Source of the DNA: UBA11612 sp963662375 | GTDB taxonomy: Bacteria > Pseudomonadota > Alphaproteobacteria > Rhodospirillales > Rhodospirillaceae | DNA length: 64,000 nucleotides | Direction of reading: 5' to 3' | NCBI GenBank assembly: GCA_963662375.2 | Contig: CAXXRP010000005.1 | Location: 248,001 to 312,000, forward strand | In this document: positions 38,914 through 50,165 of the stretch, piece after piece | How the letters are laid out: every line of letters starts with the position of its first letter | How positions within the stretch are numbered: position 1 is the stretch's first letter | Position numbers and translations under genes: made by a program | Notes under the pieces: generated by a model | What the model was told of the DNA's origin: nothing | Database searches by the model: none | The model's input: the letters and a program-made list of their open reading frames with translations, nothing else

Positions 38914-40080
38914 TTAATTTTTAGAAACCGCGGCAATTTGCTCCTTCACCGCGCCGACGGCGTAGGTCACAGCCTCCGCTTGGCTCTGCGCTACGCACTC
39001 GGTGAAGTGTTCTATGGACTGCAGCGGAAAGTAAGGTGAGAATTCTTTGTGTTGCGTCAGCAGTGCGAATAAGCAGTCACCCAGATCCTCCAATTCCGAG
39101 TCAGCTGCGCGTAGCTTGCGGAGTGCGTCAATACGCGCGCACAAGCAGGTGATTATGGGATCGAACCGAAGATCCACATTCACCATCTTAACCGCCGCTT
39201 GAACGTCGTCATCGTCGTAATGCCAGTCCTTCGTTTCTTCCATGAGCTCGGGCGTAACTCTTAGGCTCCGGTGCTTGATATAAAGGTCCACTTCCTCGGT
39301 CGGTGTGCCGTAGTCGAAGAAGATCCCGTTGCGCGGTCCCGGCGGCGGCAGAAAGGCTTTAGGCAGTTTTTCAAATATCTGATTTTCGAAGGCGGGGGGC
39401 ATTGCCATATCTGGCCTTGCCGTCAACCCTCGCGCGCCCGCGCTGTGTACGTGCGCAGGTTCCATATCACCAGGTCGCCGGGCTCCGAAGGAACAATGTG
39501 AAGCAGAATTTTGGGCCCGCCCACATTGAAGGTCAAATCACCGACCATCAATGTCTTGAAATCAAACTCGACTGCAGTGCCAACGCCGTATTCGTTTAAG
39601 GGTCCGCGGTGACTGCCCTCGACCACCAATAGGCGCCGCTCCCGCGTTTGTAGTCCTGCATGTAAACGGCAAAACGGTAGCCGCGAAAAATCGCGTTCGT
39701 CGGACTTGACCAGAACGGGTTCAGCGATTCGCGGCTGCCGCGGGGTCGAAGTGAGCTTGGCTGAACGGCGACAATGTGCGCGGCCCGATCTCGGTCTCAA
39801 AGTTCGCATGTGATTCACCATAATAGTACAAGGGACCCGGCATCAGTGTGCGCGCGATGGCCAATAGCCGCGGTTCCAGCAACGCCCACCGCAGCGATGG
39901 GTAGCTCATAAGGTCCGGAAATTTTCCGTTAAAAGCAGCGTTATCTGCCGCAAGCCCGTTCGCCAACTTCTCCATCTGCGTCTACGAATAAACGCCTTTC
40001 GCAAGGCAAAATCCATGCGTCTCCGCGATGCGGCGGATGGAGTCAAGATCGTCATAAGAAGCGGTGTAAGGATCGGACAA
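38914..40080 (-). pseudogene. Phytanoyl-CoA dioxygenase family protein, broken
   Basis: Read on the minus strand from TTG 40080, the N-terminus DPYTASYDDLDSIRRIAE and FCLAKGVYS is stopped by a TAG (near 39987). The frame continues (TQMEKLANGLAADNAAFNGK, GPLYYYGESHANFE, SPFSQAHFDP with the HxD iron ligands). Near 39735-39620 the text moves to another frame (LNPFWSSPTNAIFRGYRFAV) and then another (RLLVVEGSHRGPLNEYG, WNLRTY). Near 39440 it moves again for the tail (SAGARGLTARPDMAMPP and on to 38914). So one nonsense codon and at least two or three frameshifts are present. It lies 31 bases downstream of xerC. Confidence 0.75.
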
Positions 40081-40110
40081 GAGAAAAATTTTTTGGTTGC
40101 GGCGACTCGG

Positions 40111-41073
40111 TTAGTTGGTTCGCGCTCTGGGGTGCGCGGCATCATACACTTTCGCCAGCCGTGCGGCGTCCACCACCGTATACCGCTGCGTGGTGGACAG
40201 CGAGGCATGACCCAACAATTCCTGAATGGTCCGCAGATCGCCACCTTTGGCCAGCAGGTGGGTCGCAAAGCTGTGCCTCAACGCGTGGGGTGTCGCGGTT
40301 TCCGCAAGGCCCAATAAGGCACGGAGTCTGCGCACCTGCCGTTGCACTACGCCAGGATTCAGCGCCCCACCGCGCTTGCCCACGAACAACGGGGCGCTTG
40401 GCTCCGGCGCAAACGAGCACAGTTCTCGATAAGATTTAATGGCCTCGCGCACCACCGGCAGCACCGGAACAATTCGCTCCTTCTGTCCCTTGCCGACGAC
40501 GCGCAACATCTCGCCTTTCGGAACCTCGCCGCAGGTCAGCGATAAAGCCTCACCGATCCGCAAGCCGCAGCCGTACAACATCAAGAAAAGAGCCGTATCT
40601 CGCGCGGCCAGCCACGGCTCGTTGTACATCTCGCCCGCTGTGGTGATGACGGCTAGGGCTTCGTTTTCGTCCAGGGCCTTGGGGACGGATTGGGGCAGGC
40701 GCGGCGTCTTTACCGCTTTGACCGCCGGGTTATGTACAAGATAGCTGCGTTCAAGAAAGCGGAAGAAATTGCGCAAGGTGGACATGCCGCGTGTGATGGA
40801 ACTGCGGGCAACGCCGGTGTTTGCGCGATGCGCCAGATAGCTGCGGAAATCGGCGGCCTTAAGATTGCGTAAATCTTTCAGTGAGGCCTCGCCGCCGAGG
40901 TGGCCGGTCAGAAACGTAAGAAAGGCCGAAAGGTCGCGTCCGTAGGCGTCGGCTGTATGACGCGAGGCACGCCGCTCCGACTCAAGCCAACGGCGCCAAT
41001 CCTCGATGGCGGCGGTCAGATCCCACCGCGCGGCAAAATGGATCGTGGACTCAGTTAAAGTTTCAGCGACCAC
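40111..41073 (-). CDS. xerC: Tyrosine recombinase XerC
   Basis: XerC, with XerD, resolves chromosome dimers at dif. The 320-residue product has the N-terminal SAM-like core-binding domain and the catalytic set: Arg in CGLRIGEAL, Lys in VVGKGQKERIVPV, HALRHSFATHLL, LGHASLSTTQRY with the nucleophile Tyr. It starts at GTG 41073, inside the end of the upstream DUF484 gene, which suggests coupling. The chromosome-dimer role is inferred from family and context; no mobile element is near. Confidence 0.92.
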   Translation of the reverse strand: MVAETLTESTIHFAARWDLTAAIEDWRRWLESERRASRHTADAYGRDLSAFLTFLTGHLGGEASLKDLRNLKAADFRSYLAHRANTGVARSSITRGMSTLRNFFRFLERSYLVHNPAVKAVKTPRLPQSVPKALDENEALAVITTAGEMYNEPWLAARDTALFLMLYGCGLRIGEALSLTCGEVPKGEMLRVVGKGQKERIVPVLPVVREAIKSYRELCSFAPEPSAPLFVGKRGGALNPGVVQRQVRRLRALLGLAETATPHALRHSFATHLLAKGGDLRTIQELLGHASLSTTQRYTVVDAARLAKVYDAAHPRARTN

Positions 41074-41783
41074 CAGCGCCCCACGGCGTAGCGAGTCACG
41101 TGGCCAAGGAACGAGATCAGTTCGGTACCCTGTCCGTCTTTAAAATGGCCCGGGGTGCGACAGCCGACCGCGAAGAGACCGGCGGGGAGGCCCTCGCCTT
41201 CTGGGAGAGCCACCAGCGCGTCCGAGCGCACAAGTCCGGCGGCGTTGCCGTAGATCAGTTCTTCGCCGTCCACATCTGGCCGGATGCGCGTGGACATTTC
41301 TGGGCTCATCAGCGCGTCTACTGTTCCCTGCGGTAGCCTACGGATCATGTGCTCACCATCTACGGGAATGGCGGTGCTTTCAAAAGCAATGGCGGTAGCG
41401 TCAACACCCAGGTGCACCGGCAGGTCGTCGTGCAGCACTTGCGCCAACCCTTCGAAGTCGCGTGCATAAATTAGAGCCAGCGCACACTCCGTGCTGCGTT
41501 CCACGAGAGACATATTTGAGCGTGTCGTGGTCACAAGACGGTTGCTGGATGCCTTCAGATCATCGACTTGGCGGCGCAGACGGTCCACCACGAACCGTTG
41601 CATGTCCACAACGACGGTGTCAGTTTTAAAACGGGTGTCCGGCGCAATCGCTGCGAGCAGATCGGAGTTGTTCAAGAGTACACGAGGACTGCGCTGCAGA
41701 TAGGCGATTACATCCGCCTCGCGCAGTTCAGTCTTCGGTGCTTTGCCGCTAGCGGCGGTGCCGACTTTAATGTGGTCCGCCAT
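41055..41783 (-). CDS. DUF484 family protein
   Basis: The 242-residue product has the DUF484 pattern: VIAYLQRSPRVLLNNSDLLA at the N-terminus, a coiled-coil stretch (MQRFVVDRLRRQVDDLKASS), then a GAF-like domain ending FLGHVTRYAVGRWWSL. The function is unknown, but the gene is a constant upstream neighbour of xerC in proteobacteria. ATG 41783 (MADHIKVGTAAS) is preferred; the frame opens 15 codons earlier. Confidence 0.88.
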   Translation of the reverse strand: MADHIKVGTAASGKAPKTELREADVIAYLQRSPRVLLNNSDLLAAIAPDTRFKTDTVVVDMQRFVVDRLRRQVDDLKASSNRLVTTTRSNMSLVERSTECALALIYARDFEGLAQVLHDDLPVHLGVDATAIAFESTAIPVDGEHMIRRLPQGTVDALMSPEMSTRIRPDVDGEELIYGNAAGLVRSDALVALPEGEGLPAGLFAVGCRTPGHFKDGQGTELISFLGHVTRYAVGRWWSLKL

Positions 41784-41864
41784 GTTGCCTTTGCCCCCGT
41801 TTCGCTTCACGGTATTCGGCCGCCCCACGGGCTTGAGAATGCGCGCGCCATCAAAGGATAGCCC

Positions 41865-42518
41865 CTAAAGGATTGATTGCCCGATTTTCGCCCAATCGTC
41901 CAAGAATGCTTTTAGCCCCTTATTGGTTAACGGATGGTTGAACAGTTGCCGCAATGTGCCCGGCGGCATGGCAGCTACATGGGCGCCCATCTTGGCCGCC
42001 TCCACAACATGCATGGGGTGGCGGATGGAGGCCACCAACACCTCGGTGCTGAAATCGTAATTTTCGTAAATTGTTAGGATATCGTCGATCAGGTCCATAC
42101 CGTCCGAACCAATATCATCTAGGCGGCCCACGAAGGGCGAAATGAAGCTCGCCCCTGCCTTGGCCGCCAGCAGCGCCTGGGCAGGCGAAAAGCACAAAGT
42201 CACGTTCACCATGGCGCTGTCGTCGGACAGCGCCTTGCAAGTCTTCAGGCCATCCGGGGTCAGGGGAACTTTAATCGTTACGTTCCTCGCGATCTTCCGT
42301 AAAACCGCCGCCTCCTTCATCATGGTTGCGTGATCCAGCGCCGTGACCTCGGCACTCACCGGGCCGGGCACCACCGCGCAAATCTCCGCCACCAGGTCCA
42401 AAAATTTCTTGCCGGATTTCGCCGCCAGGGACGGGTTGGTGGTTACGCCATCAACCATGCCTGTGGCGGCGAGGTCCTTGATTTCGTTGATGTCGGCGGT
42501 ATCGATAAAAAATTTCAT
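41865..42518 (-). CDS. fsa: Transaldolase / fructose-6-phosphate aldolase (TalC/FSA type)
   Basis: The 217-residue product is a small transaldolase: MKFFIDTADINEIKDL, VTTNPSLAAKSGK, Schiff-base Lys83 in VTIKVPLT, NVTLCFSPAQALLAAKAGA and ISPFVGRLDDIG. These TIM-barrel enzymes work in the pentose-phosphate pathway; whether this one is a transaldolase or a fructose-6-phosphate aldolase cannot be decided from motifs alone. Intact. Confidence 0.92.
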   Translation of the reverse strand: MKFFIDTADINEIKDLAATGMVDGVTTNPSLAAKSGKKFLDLVAEICAVVPGPVSAEVTALDHATMMKEAAVLRKIARNVTIKVPLTPDGLKTCKALSDDSAMVNVTLCFSPAQALLAAKAGASFISPFVGRLDDIGSDGMDLIDDILTIYENYDFSTEVLVASIRHPMHVVEAAKMGAHVAAMPPGTLRQLFNHPLTNKGLKAFLDDWAKIGQSIL

Positions 42519-42614
42519 GTTTGGCGAGTGTCCTGATTAAGAGTTTGCATTTCGCGCCCCGCATATTGTTTCACAGTGTTGCGTCATCGAGGCGCGTAGG
42601 AAAGAGTGTAGACC

Positions 42615-44861
42615 ATGCCCACCCTTCAATCCACGGCTAGCACGGACACCGCGCCGCCCGCCCCGGCTGAATTTTCTGCCGGGGCGTACGTGGCGGTGCT
42701 GCTGCCCTTTCCGGTAAATACCCCTTACGACTACGTGGTGCCCGAAGATTGCGTACTTGCGCTGGGTGATGTGGTCGAGGTGCCCATCGGCCGGCGCTTT
42801 GAAATCGGCGTGGTGTGGGGGGCGGGCCGCGGCGATGTGCCAGAGTCCAAACTAAAATCGGTCGTTCACAGACTAGATGTTCCGTCGCTGCCTGACGTCT
42901 TGATGCGCTTTATCGACTGGGTCGCCAGTTACACCTTGCAACCCGCCGGCGCAATTCTGCGCATGACCATCAATCCGATTCGGCGCGGCCACATATTGAA
43001 ACCGGCTACCGTGATCATCGCATCGGGACGATCGCTTAAAGACTGCAAGCTGAAACCCACGCCTGCGCGTGAAAAAGTTCTTGGCGTTGTCGGAACGAAA
43101 TCGTTTCCGACCGCGAGCGCACTCACGAAAACGGCAAATGTCAGTGCCGGGGTTATTCGAAATTTGATCGACGCGGGTGTTTTGAATGTCATCGAGGTCG
43201 CTGCGCCCTCCCCGTTCCACACTTTGCACTTAAATCACGCTAAAACCGTGCTGGAAGACAGCCAAAACCGCGCGGCCACCGTGCTATTGGAACGGTTGGA
43301 CCGTGCATTCACCGTGACACTGCTCGACGGTGTGACTGGGTCCGGCAAGACCGAGGTGTATCTGGAGGCGGTCGCGGAAATCCTGAGGCGAGGCAAGCAA
43401 GCTCTTGTTCTGGTTCCGGAAATCGCTCTGACCGCTCAGGGTATCGCGCGGTTTTCGGGCCGCTTTGGCGGGGCGCCGGCTGTTTGGCATTCGGACCTCA
43501 ATTACAAATTACGGCGCGAAACCTGGCTTGGAACCGCCAGCGGAAGCGCAAAAGTTATCATCGGCGCGCGCTCGGCGCTGTTCTTACCGTTTCAAGACCT
43601 CGGTCTTATCGTTGTCGACGAAGAGCACGACGCCGCGTTTAAGCAGGAAGATGGCGTCCTTTACCACGCCCGCGACATGGCCGTGGTCCGTGCCCGCGAA
43701 GGGCAAATCCCGATCATTTTATCGTCGGCGACCCCGTCCATCGAAACGTTGATGAATGTACGTGGCAATCGTTATGGCGAAGTGCATTTGCCTGAGAGGT
43801 TCGGCGCTGCGCAAATGCCCACAGTTTCCCTGATCGATATGAAGGTGGAGCCGCCGGAGAAGGGCCCATGGGGCCGCGCCTGGCTCTCCCCGCCGCTGGT
43901 CAACGCAGTCAGCGAAACCCTTGCGGCGGGCGAACAGGCTCTATTGTTTTTGAACCGGCGCGGTTATGCGCCGCTGACGTTATGCGGCGCCTGCGGCCAT
44001 CGCCTGCATTGCCCCAGTTGCACGGCTTGGCTCGTCGAGCACCGCTTAACGCGCCGCTTGCAATGCCACCATTGCGGCTATAACGCGTCGCCGCCGAAAG
44101 CCTGCCTCTCGTGCGATGCCGCAGAATCCTTCGTGCCCTGCGGTCCCGGTGTCGAGCGTGTCGCAGAGGAGGCCGCGGCCCGCTGGCCCGCCGCGAACGT
44201 CCGCGCCGTGGCCAGCGATACGCTGGACAGCCCGTCTTCGGTCGCCGATCTCATCGACGATATCCTCGCCCAGCGCATCGACATCCTCGTCGGGACCCAA
44301 GTGCTCGCCAAAGGTCACCATTTTCCTGGCCTAACACTGGTCGGCGTCGTCGACGCCGACCTCGGTCTTTCGGGCTGGGATCTGCGCGCCGCCGAACATA
44401 CCCATCAACTTCTGCATCAGGTGGCGGGCCGGGCTGGGCGCGCCGAAAAACCGGGCAGGGTTCTCCTGCAAACCCACGATCCGAAACACCCCGTCATGCA
44501 GGCTTTACAATCAGGGGATGACAAAACCTTTGTCGGTACGGAAATTGAGGCCCGGCAGGCCTTGTTGATGCCGCCGTTCGGCCGTTTGACGGCCCTAATT
44601 CTGTCCGGGCCCGACGAGGCAACGGTCGTGGTCGCCGGGCGCCAGCTTGCCGCCGCTGCACCGAGAGGTGAGGGACTCGAAGTCCTTGGCCCGGCACCAG
44701 CAGTTATGGCGCTGCTTCGGGGCCGCCACCGCCATCGTCTTTTGCTGAAGACTCGGCGCAATATAGCGCCTCAGCCCATTGTTGCTGCATGGCTCGGGCA
44801 GGTAAAAATACCTTCGTCGGTGCGAGTCCAAATCGATGTGGACCCGTATAGTTTTTATTAA
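42615..44861 (+). CDS. priA: Primosomal replication restart helicase PriA
   Basis: PriA recognises stalled forks and reloads the replisome. The 748-residue product has the N-terminal DNA-binding domain (VAVLLPFPVNTPYDYVVP), Walker A DGVTGSGKTEVYLEAV, Walker B VVDEEHDAAFKQED, SATPSIETL, the zinc-binding Cys pairs (CGACGHRLHCPSCTAW, CHHCGYNASPPKACLSC) and QVAGRAGRAEKPG. It is followed by the atp genes, a common alphaproteobacterial order. Confidence 0.95.
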   Translation: MPTLQSTASTDTAPPAPAEFSAGAYVAVLLPFPVNTPYDYVVPEDCVLALGDVVEVPIGRRFEIGVVWGAGRGDVPESKLKSVVHRLDVPSLPDVLMRFIDWVASYTLQPAGAILRMTINPIRRGHILKPATVIIASGRSLKDCKLKPTPAREKVLGVVGTKSFPTASALTKTANVSAGVIRNLIDAGVLNVIEVAAPSPFHTLHLNHAKTVLEDSQNRAATVLLERLDRAFTVTLLDGVTGSGKTEVYLEAVAEILRRGKQALVLVPEIALTAQGIARFSGRFGGAPAVWHSDLNYKLRRETWLGTASGSAKVIIGARSALFLPFQDLGLIVVDEEHDAAFKQEDGVLYHARDMAVVRAREGQIPIILSSATPSIETLMNVRGNRYGEVHLPERFGAAQMPTVSLIDMKVEPPEKGPWGRAWLSPPLVNAVSETLAAGEQALLFLNRRGYAPLTLCGACGHRLHCPSCTAWLVEHRLTRRLQCHHCGYNASPPKACLSCDAAESFVPCGPGVERVAEEAAARWPAANVRAVASDTLDSPSSVADLIDDILAQRIDILVGTQVLAKGHHFPGLTLVGVVDADLGLSGWDLRAAEHTHQLLHQVAGRAGRAEKPGRVLLQTHDPKHPVMQALQSGDDKTFVGTEIEARQALLMPPFGRLTALILSGPDEATVVVAGRQLAAAAPRGEGLEVLGPAPAVMALLRGRHRHRLLLKTRRNIAPQPIVAAWLGQVKIPSSVRVQIDVDPYSFY

Positions 44862-45081
44862 CTACCTGAGGCCGATCCCGGCGCCCCCAGGGGCGGTAGT
44901 GTGTTGCAACGCACTGGGCAGCATGGTATCAACCCGCCGGCGATTACAAGGGCACCTTCCAACGTCTGAAAATCTCTTGAAATCAGCGGGTTAGCTGCTG
45001 GCCGCCGGACGGCCCAGAGACATCGTTTTTTTGGTTCGATCGGAGCGTCGCCAGGTTTTTGTTCTAAAGGGCGAGTCACAA

Positions 45082-45642
45082 GTGTCAGCGGACGTGGCAG
45101 GGGTTGGCGACGTAGCTGCGCGGTATGCATCCGCGCTGTACGAGGTGGCCGACGAACGTGGCGTTGTTGACGCCGTCGCGGGTGATCTTTCAAACCTGCA
45201 GACAATGATTAACGATAGCGACGATTTTGCGCGCTTCATCAAAAGTCCGGTCCTTTCCAGGATCGATCAAAGCAAGGGTATCGCCGCCATCGCCGATAGA
45301 GCGCAGTTGGCGCCAATCACGACTAAATTCCTAGGTCTTGTTGCCGCCAATCGGCGACTTTTCGTTTTGCTGGGTATGATTGCGGGCTTCCGCGCCATTC
45401 TTGCCGAGCGGCGCGGTCAGGCGACGGCGCACGTGACAAGCGCGGCGCCGCTCAGCGATGCGCAAACAGCTTCGCTTGTGGACGCCCTTAAGAAAGCCGT
45501 CGGTTGCAACATCTACGTAGCTGCTAAAGTTGACGCATCTATTCTTGGCGGACTGATCGTGAAGGTCGGCTCGCGCATGGTGGATAGTTCTCTTAAATCT
45601 AAACTTCAACGTTTGAAGCTCGCTATGAAAGGGGTCGGATAA
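45082..45642 (+). CDS. atpH: F1 ATP synthase delta subunit AtpH
   Basis: Delta links F1 to the peripheral stalk. The 186-residue product has VAARYASALYEVADERGVVD near the start and the C-terminal KVDASILGGLIVKVGSRMVD. I start at GTG 45082, preceded by AAGGGCG; this gives the family length. Its TAA shares the A of the atpA ATG at 45642. Confidence 0.92.
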   Translation: MSADVAGVGDVAARYASALYEVADERGVVDAVAGDLSNLQTMINDSDDFARFIKSPVLSRIDQSKGIAAIADRAQLAPITTKFLGLVAANRRLFVLLGMIAGFRAILAERRGQATAHVTSAAPLSDAQTASLVDALKKAVGCNIYVAAKVDASILGGLIVKVGSRMVDSSLKSKLQRLKLAMKGVG

Positions 45643-47174
45643 TGGAAATCCGTGCCGCAGAAATTTCCGCAATCCTCAAACAGCAAATCGCCAATTTTGG
45701 CACTGAGGCGGAGTCGGCCGAGGTAGGCCAGGTACTGGCGGTCGGTGATGGTATCGCCCGCGTCTACGGCCTAGACAACGTGCAAGCCGGCGAGATGGTC
45801 GAGTTTCCCGGCGGCATCAAGGGTATGACATTGAATTTGGAAACCGACAACGTCGGTATCGTGATCTTCGGCGAGGACTCCGGCATAAAGGAAGGCGACA
45901 CCGTCAAGCGCACTAGCGCCATCGTTGACGTGCCCGTGGGCAAGGAGCTTCTGGGGCGCGTCACGGACGGCCTCGGCAATGCTATCGACGGTAAAGGTGA
46001 CCTTGGCACCAGTGAGCGCCGCCTTGCCGAGATGAAGGCGCCGGGCATCATTTCCCGCCGCTCGGTGCATGAACCGGTGCAAACTGGCTTGAAAGCCATC
46101 GACTCGCTTATCCCGATCGGCCGTGGTCAACGCGAGTTGATCATCGGCGATCGTCAGACGGGCAAGACAGCCGTTATTCTCGATACCATTATCAATCAGA
46201 AAAAAATCAATGACGCCGCAGCAGACGACAAAGACAAACTATTCTGCGTTTATGTAGCTGTTGGTCAAAAACGTTCGACCGTCGCGCAAGTAGTGAAGAC
46301 ACTCGCCGATTACGGCGCTCTCGAATACACCATTATCGTCGCCGCGACCGCCTCGGATCCTGCGCCAACGCAGTTCCTTGCACCCTACACCGGCTGTGCG
46401 ATGGGCGAGTGGTTCCGCGACAACGGCATGCACGCGGTGATCTTCTATGATGATCTATCCAAACAAGCCGTCGCCTACCGTCAAATGTCGCTGCTGTTGC
46501 GCCGTCCGCCCGGTCGTGAAGCCTATCCCGGTGATGTGTTCTATTTACACTCTCGTCTCCTGGAGCGCGCGGCGAAGTTGAATGAAGGTAGCGGTTCGGG
46601 GTCGCTGACGGCGTTGCCTGTGGTGGAGACCCAGGCCAACGACGTGTCGGCCTACATCCCCACCAACGTGATCTCGATTACTGACGGCCAAATTTTCCTT
46701 GAAACAGATTTATTTTACCAGGGTATCCGTCCGGCGCTGAACGTCGGCATCTCGGTTTCGCGCGTCGGATCGGCAGCGCAGATCAAGGCCATGAAGCAGG
46801 TGTCGGGCTCGATCAAACTTGATCTGGCCCAGTACCGCGAAATGCGTGCCTTTGCGCAGTTCGCGTCCGATCTTGATCCCGCCACGCAAAAGCTATTGGC
46901 TCGCGGCGAGCGCCTAACAGAGCTTTTGAAACAACCGCAATACCGGCCGGTGCCTGTGGAAGAGCAGGTGGTGGTAATCTTTGCCGGAACCAACGGTTAT
47001 CTCGATAACTTCGCCGTTCGCGACTTGGGTCGCTTTGAGAGTTCCATGCTCGGTGCCATGCGCGAGCGTGTGCCTCATATCCTTTCCGGAATTCGAGACG
47101 AAAAACAGCTGACCGACGCCATTAAAGATAAGCTCGAATCGTTCCTGGATGACTTCGCCAAGTCGTTCTCCTGA
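45642..47174 (+). CDS. atpA: F1 ATP synthase alpha subunit AtpA
   Basis: Non-catalytic nucleotide-binding subunit. The 510-residue product has EISAILKQQIANF, P-loop GDRQTGKTAVILDTI, the alpha signature PGREAYPGDVFYLHSRLLER and VSRVGSAAQIKAMKQV. The start overlaps the atpH stop by one base. Intact. Confidence 0.97.
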   Translation: MEIRAAEISAILKQQIANFGTEAESAEVGQVLAVGDGIARVYGLDNVQAGEMVEFPGGIKGMTLNLETDNVGIVIFGEDSGIKEGDTVKRTSAIVDVPVGKELLGRVTDGLGNAIDGKGDLGTSERRLAEMKAPGIISRRSVHEPVQTGLKAIDSLIPIGRGQRELIIGDRQTGKTAVILDTIINQKKINDAAADDKDKLFCVYVAVGQKRSTVAQVVKTLADYGALEYTIIVAATASDPAPTQFLAPYTGCAMGEWFRDNGMHAVIFYDDLSKQAVAYRQMSLLLRRPPGREAYPGDVFYLHSRLLERAAKLNEGSGSGSLTALPVVETQANDVSAYIPTNVISITDGQIFLETDLFYQGIRPALNVGISVSRVGSAAQIKAMKQVSGSIKLDLAQYREMRAFAQFASDLDPATQKLLARGERLTELLKQPQYRPVPVEEQVVVIFAGTNGYLDNFAVRDLGRFESSMLGAMRERVPHILSGIRDEKQLTDAIKDKLESFLDDFAKSFS

Positions 47175-47214
47175 CGTTGATACGCTAGGTTAGATTCAGG
47201 AGCACCCTCGCCCA

Positions 47215-48093
47215 ATGGCCAGTCTCAAGGAACTCCGCGCCCGCATCACTTCGGTGCAGTCGACGAAAAAGATAACCTCCGCCATGAAAATGGTGGCGGT
47301 ATCGAGGCTGCGCCGTGCGCAGGATGCGGCGGAGGCCACCCGACCGTATGCCGAGCGTATGGAACGTATGCTCGGCAATTTGGCTGATGGCGCAGCCGGC
47401 TGTGAGGGTGCGCTGCCGATGTTGGCTGGGACCGGCCAGGACAATGTCCATCTGGTTGTGGTCATGACAGCGAACCGAGGCCTCTGCGGCGGTTTCAATG
47501 CCAATATCACCCGGTCCAGCCGTAACTTCATTCGTGCGTTATTGGACAAGGGTAAAACGGTTAAAATTCTCTGCGTGGGCCGCAAGGGCCGCGACAATTT
47601 GCGGCGCGACTTTCGGCACATGATTGTTGATTCCTATACAGAATTCGGCCGCAAGGTCGTTCATTTCTTCGAAGCACAGGAAGTGGCGTCGAAAATTACG
47701 GAGATGTTCGCGGCGGGAGAGTTCGACGTGGCCACTATGGTTTACGCGCGCTTCCAGTCGGCCATGTCGCAAGTGGTTACACGCCAGCAGATCATTCCGT
47801 TCCCCGTTACCGAATCCGTAGACGCGGACGGTGCGTCGTCCGTGTATGACTACGAACCATCGGACCAGGAAATCCTAGCGGAGCTCTTGCCTCGCAATCT
47901 GTCGGTTCAAGTTTTCCGTGCCATGCTTGAGAACGGAGCGTCGTTCTTCGGATCACAGATGGTGGCCATGGATTCGGCGACCCGCAACGCGGGCGACATG
48001 ATCGACCAACTGACGATGAGCTACAATCGCACGCGTCAGGCCATGATCACCAAAGAGTTGATTGAAATTATCTCTGGCGCCGAAGCCGTTTAG
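47215..48093 (+). CDS. atpG: F1 ATP synthase gamma subunit AtpG
   Basis: Gamma is the rotating central stalk. The 292-residue product has the conserved ends MASLKELRARITSVQSTKKI and MVAMDSATRNAGDMIDQL with TMSYNRTRQAMITKELIEI, long coiled-coil helices for the shaft, and ANRGLCGGFNANI. Third gene of atpHAGDC. Confidence 0.96.
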   Translation: MASLKELRARITSVQSTKKITSAMKMVAVSRLRRAQDAAEATRPYAERMERMLGNLADGAAGCEGALPMLAGTGQDNVHLVVVMTANRGLCGGFNANITRSSRNFIRALLDKGKTVKILCVGRKGRDNLRRDFRHMIVDSYTEFGRKVVHFFEAQEVASKITEMFAAGEFDVATMVYARFQSAMSQVVTRQQIIPFPVTESVDADGASSVYDYEPSDQEILAELLPRNLSVQVFRAMLENGASFFGSQMVAMDSATRNAGDMIDQLTMSYNRTRQAMITKELIEIISGAEAV

Positions 48094-48137
48094 TCCGGCC
48101 CGAAGCGAGAAACGCGAAAAGCGATAGGAGCGAGAAA

Positions 48138-49559
<1,422 letters not shown>

Positions 49560-49592
49560 CGGGCGTTGTTACACCAAACGCGGGATTACAGT

Positions 49593-49997
49593 ATGGCCGA
49601 GACGCTCGACTTCGAATTGGTATCACCGGCACGGCTTCTAGTTTCCGAACCTGTGGAGATGGTGGTCGTGCCGGGGACCGAGGGTACTTTCGGTGTACTA
49701 CCGCTACATGCGCCAACGCTATCTACTTTGCAGCCCGGATTTATCGACGTGTACAAAGGCGGCGAGGTGGCCGAGCGCTATCTCGTTACCGGCGGCTTCG
49801 CCGAAGTGACTCGTTCAACTTGCACGGTGTTGGTGGACGAAGCGATTCCCAGCGACAAGGCGACGCGAGAATACGCTGCGGACCGTTTATCGAAAGCGCA
49901 GGCCGAGTTGGCACAGGCCGATGATGAGGCGACGAAGAAAAATGCGGCACATTCCCTAGCCGCTGCCGAATCCATCGTCCGCGAGATCAGCGCTTAA
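49593..49997 (+). CDS. atpC: F1 ATP synthase epsilon subunit AtpC
   Basis: Epsilon regulates ATPase activity. The 134-residue product has LDFELVSPARLLVSEPVEMV, VPGTEGTFGVLPLHAPTLS, GFAEVTRSTCTVLVDEA and a C-terminal Ala-rich helical hairpin. ATG 49593 is used; the frame opens at a TTG nine codons earlier. A terminator follows. Confidence 0.94.
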   Translation: MAETLDFELVSPARLLVSEPVEMVVVPGTEGTFGVLPLHAPTLSTLQPGFIDVYKGGEVAERYLVTGGFAEVTRSTCTVLVDEAIPSDKATREYAADRLSKAQAELAQADDEATKKNAAHSLAAAESIVREISA

Positions 49998-50021
49998 ATC
50001 AAGCAACCTGGCGTTTACGTG

Positions 50022-50055
50022 GGGCTGTGCTTTCCGAGCACCGCCCTTTCTTTTT
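50022..50055 (+). terminator. Intrinsic terminator of the atp operon
   Basis: GGGCTGTGCT (50022-50031) pairs with AGCACCGCCC (50037-50046) with one mismatch and a TTCCG loop, followed by TTTCTTTTT (50047-50055). It starts 25 bases after atpC. Confidence 0.85.
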
Positions 50056-50165
50056 CAGGAAAATTTACCGGAGTTTCGCGCCTATGGCTGTTTTGTGACT
50101 GCTCCAATTTGCGTTATATGAGTTGCGCTTTTCGCGACAAATAAGCAGGAAAATAGACGATCTCC

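Noticed and set aside
44882..44895. A CGCCCC/GGGGCG hairpin between priA and atpH as a terminator.
   Set aside because: Two-base loop and no U-tract.
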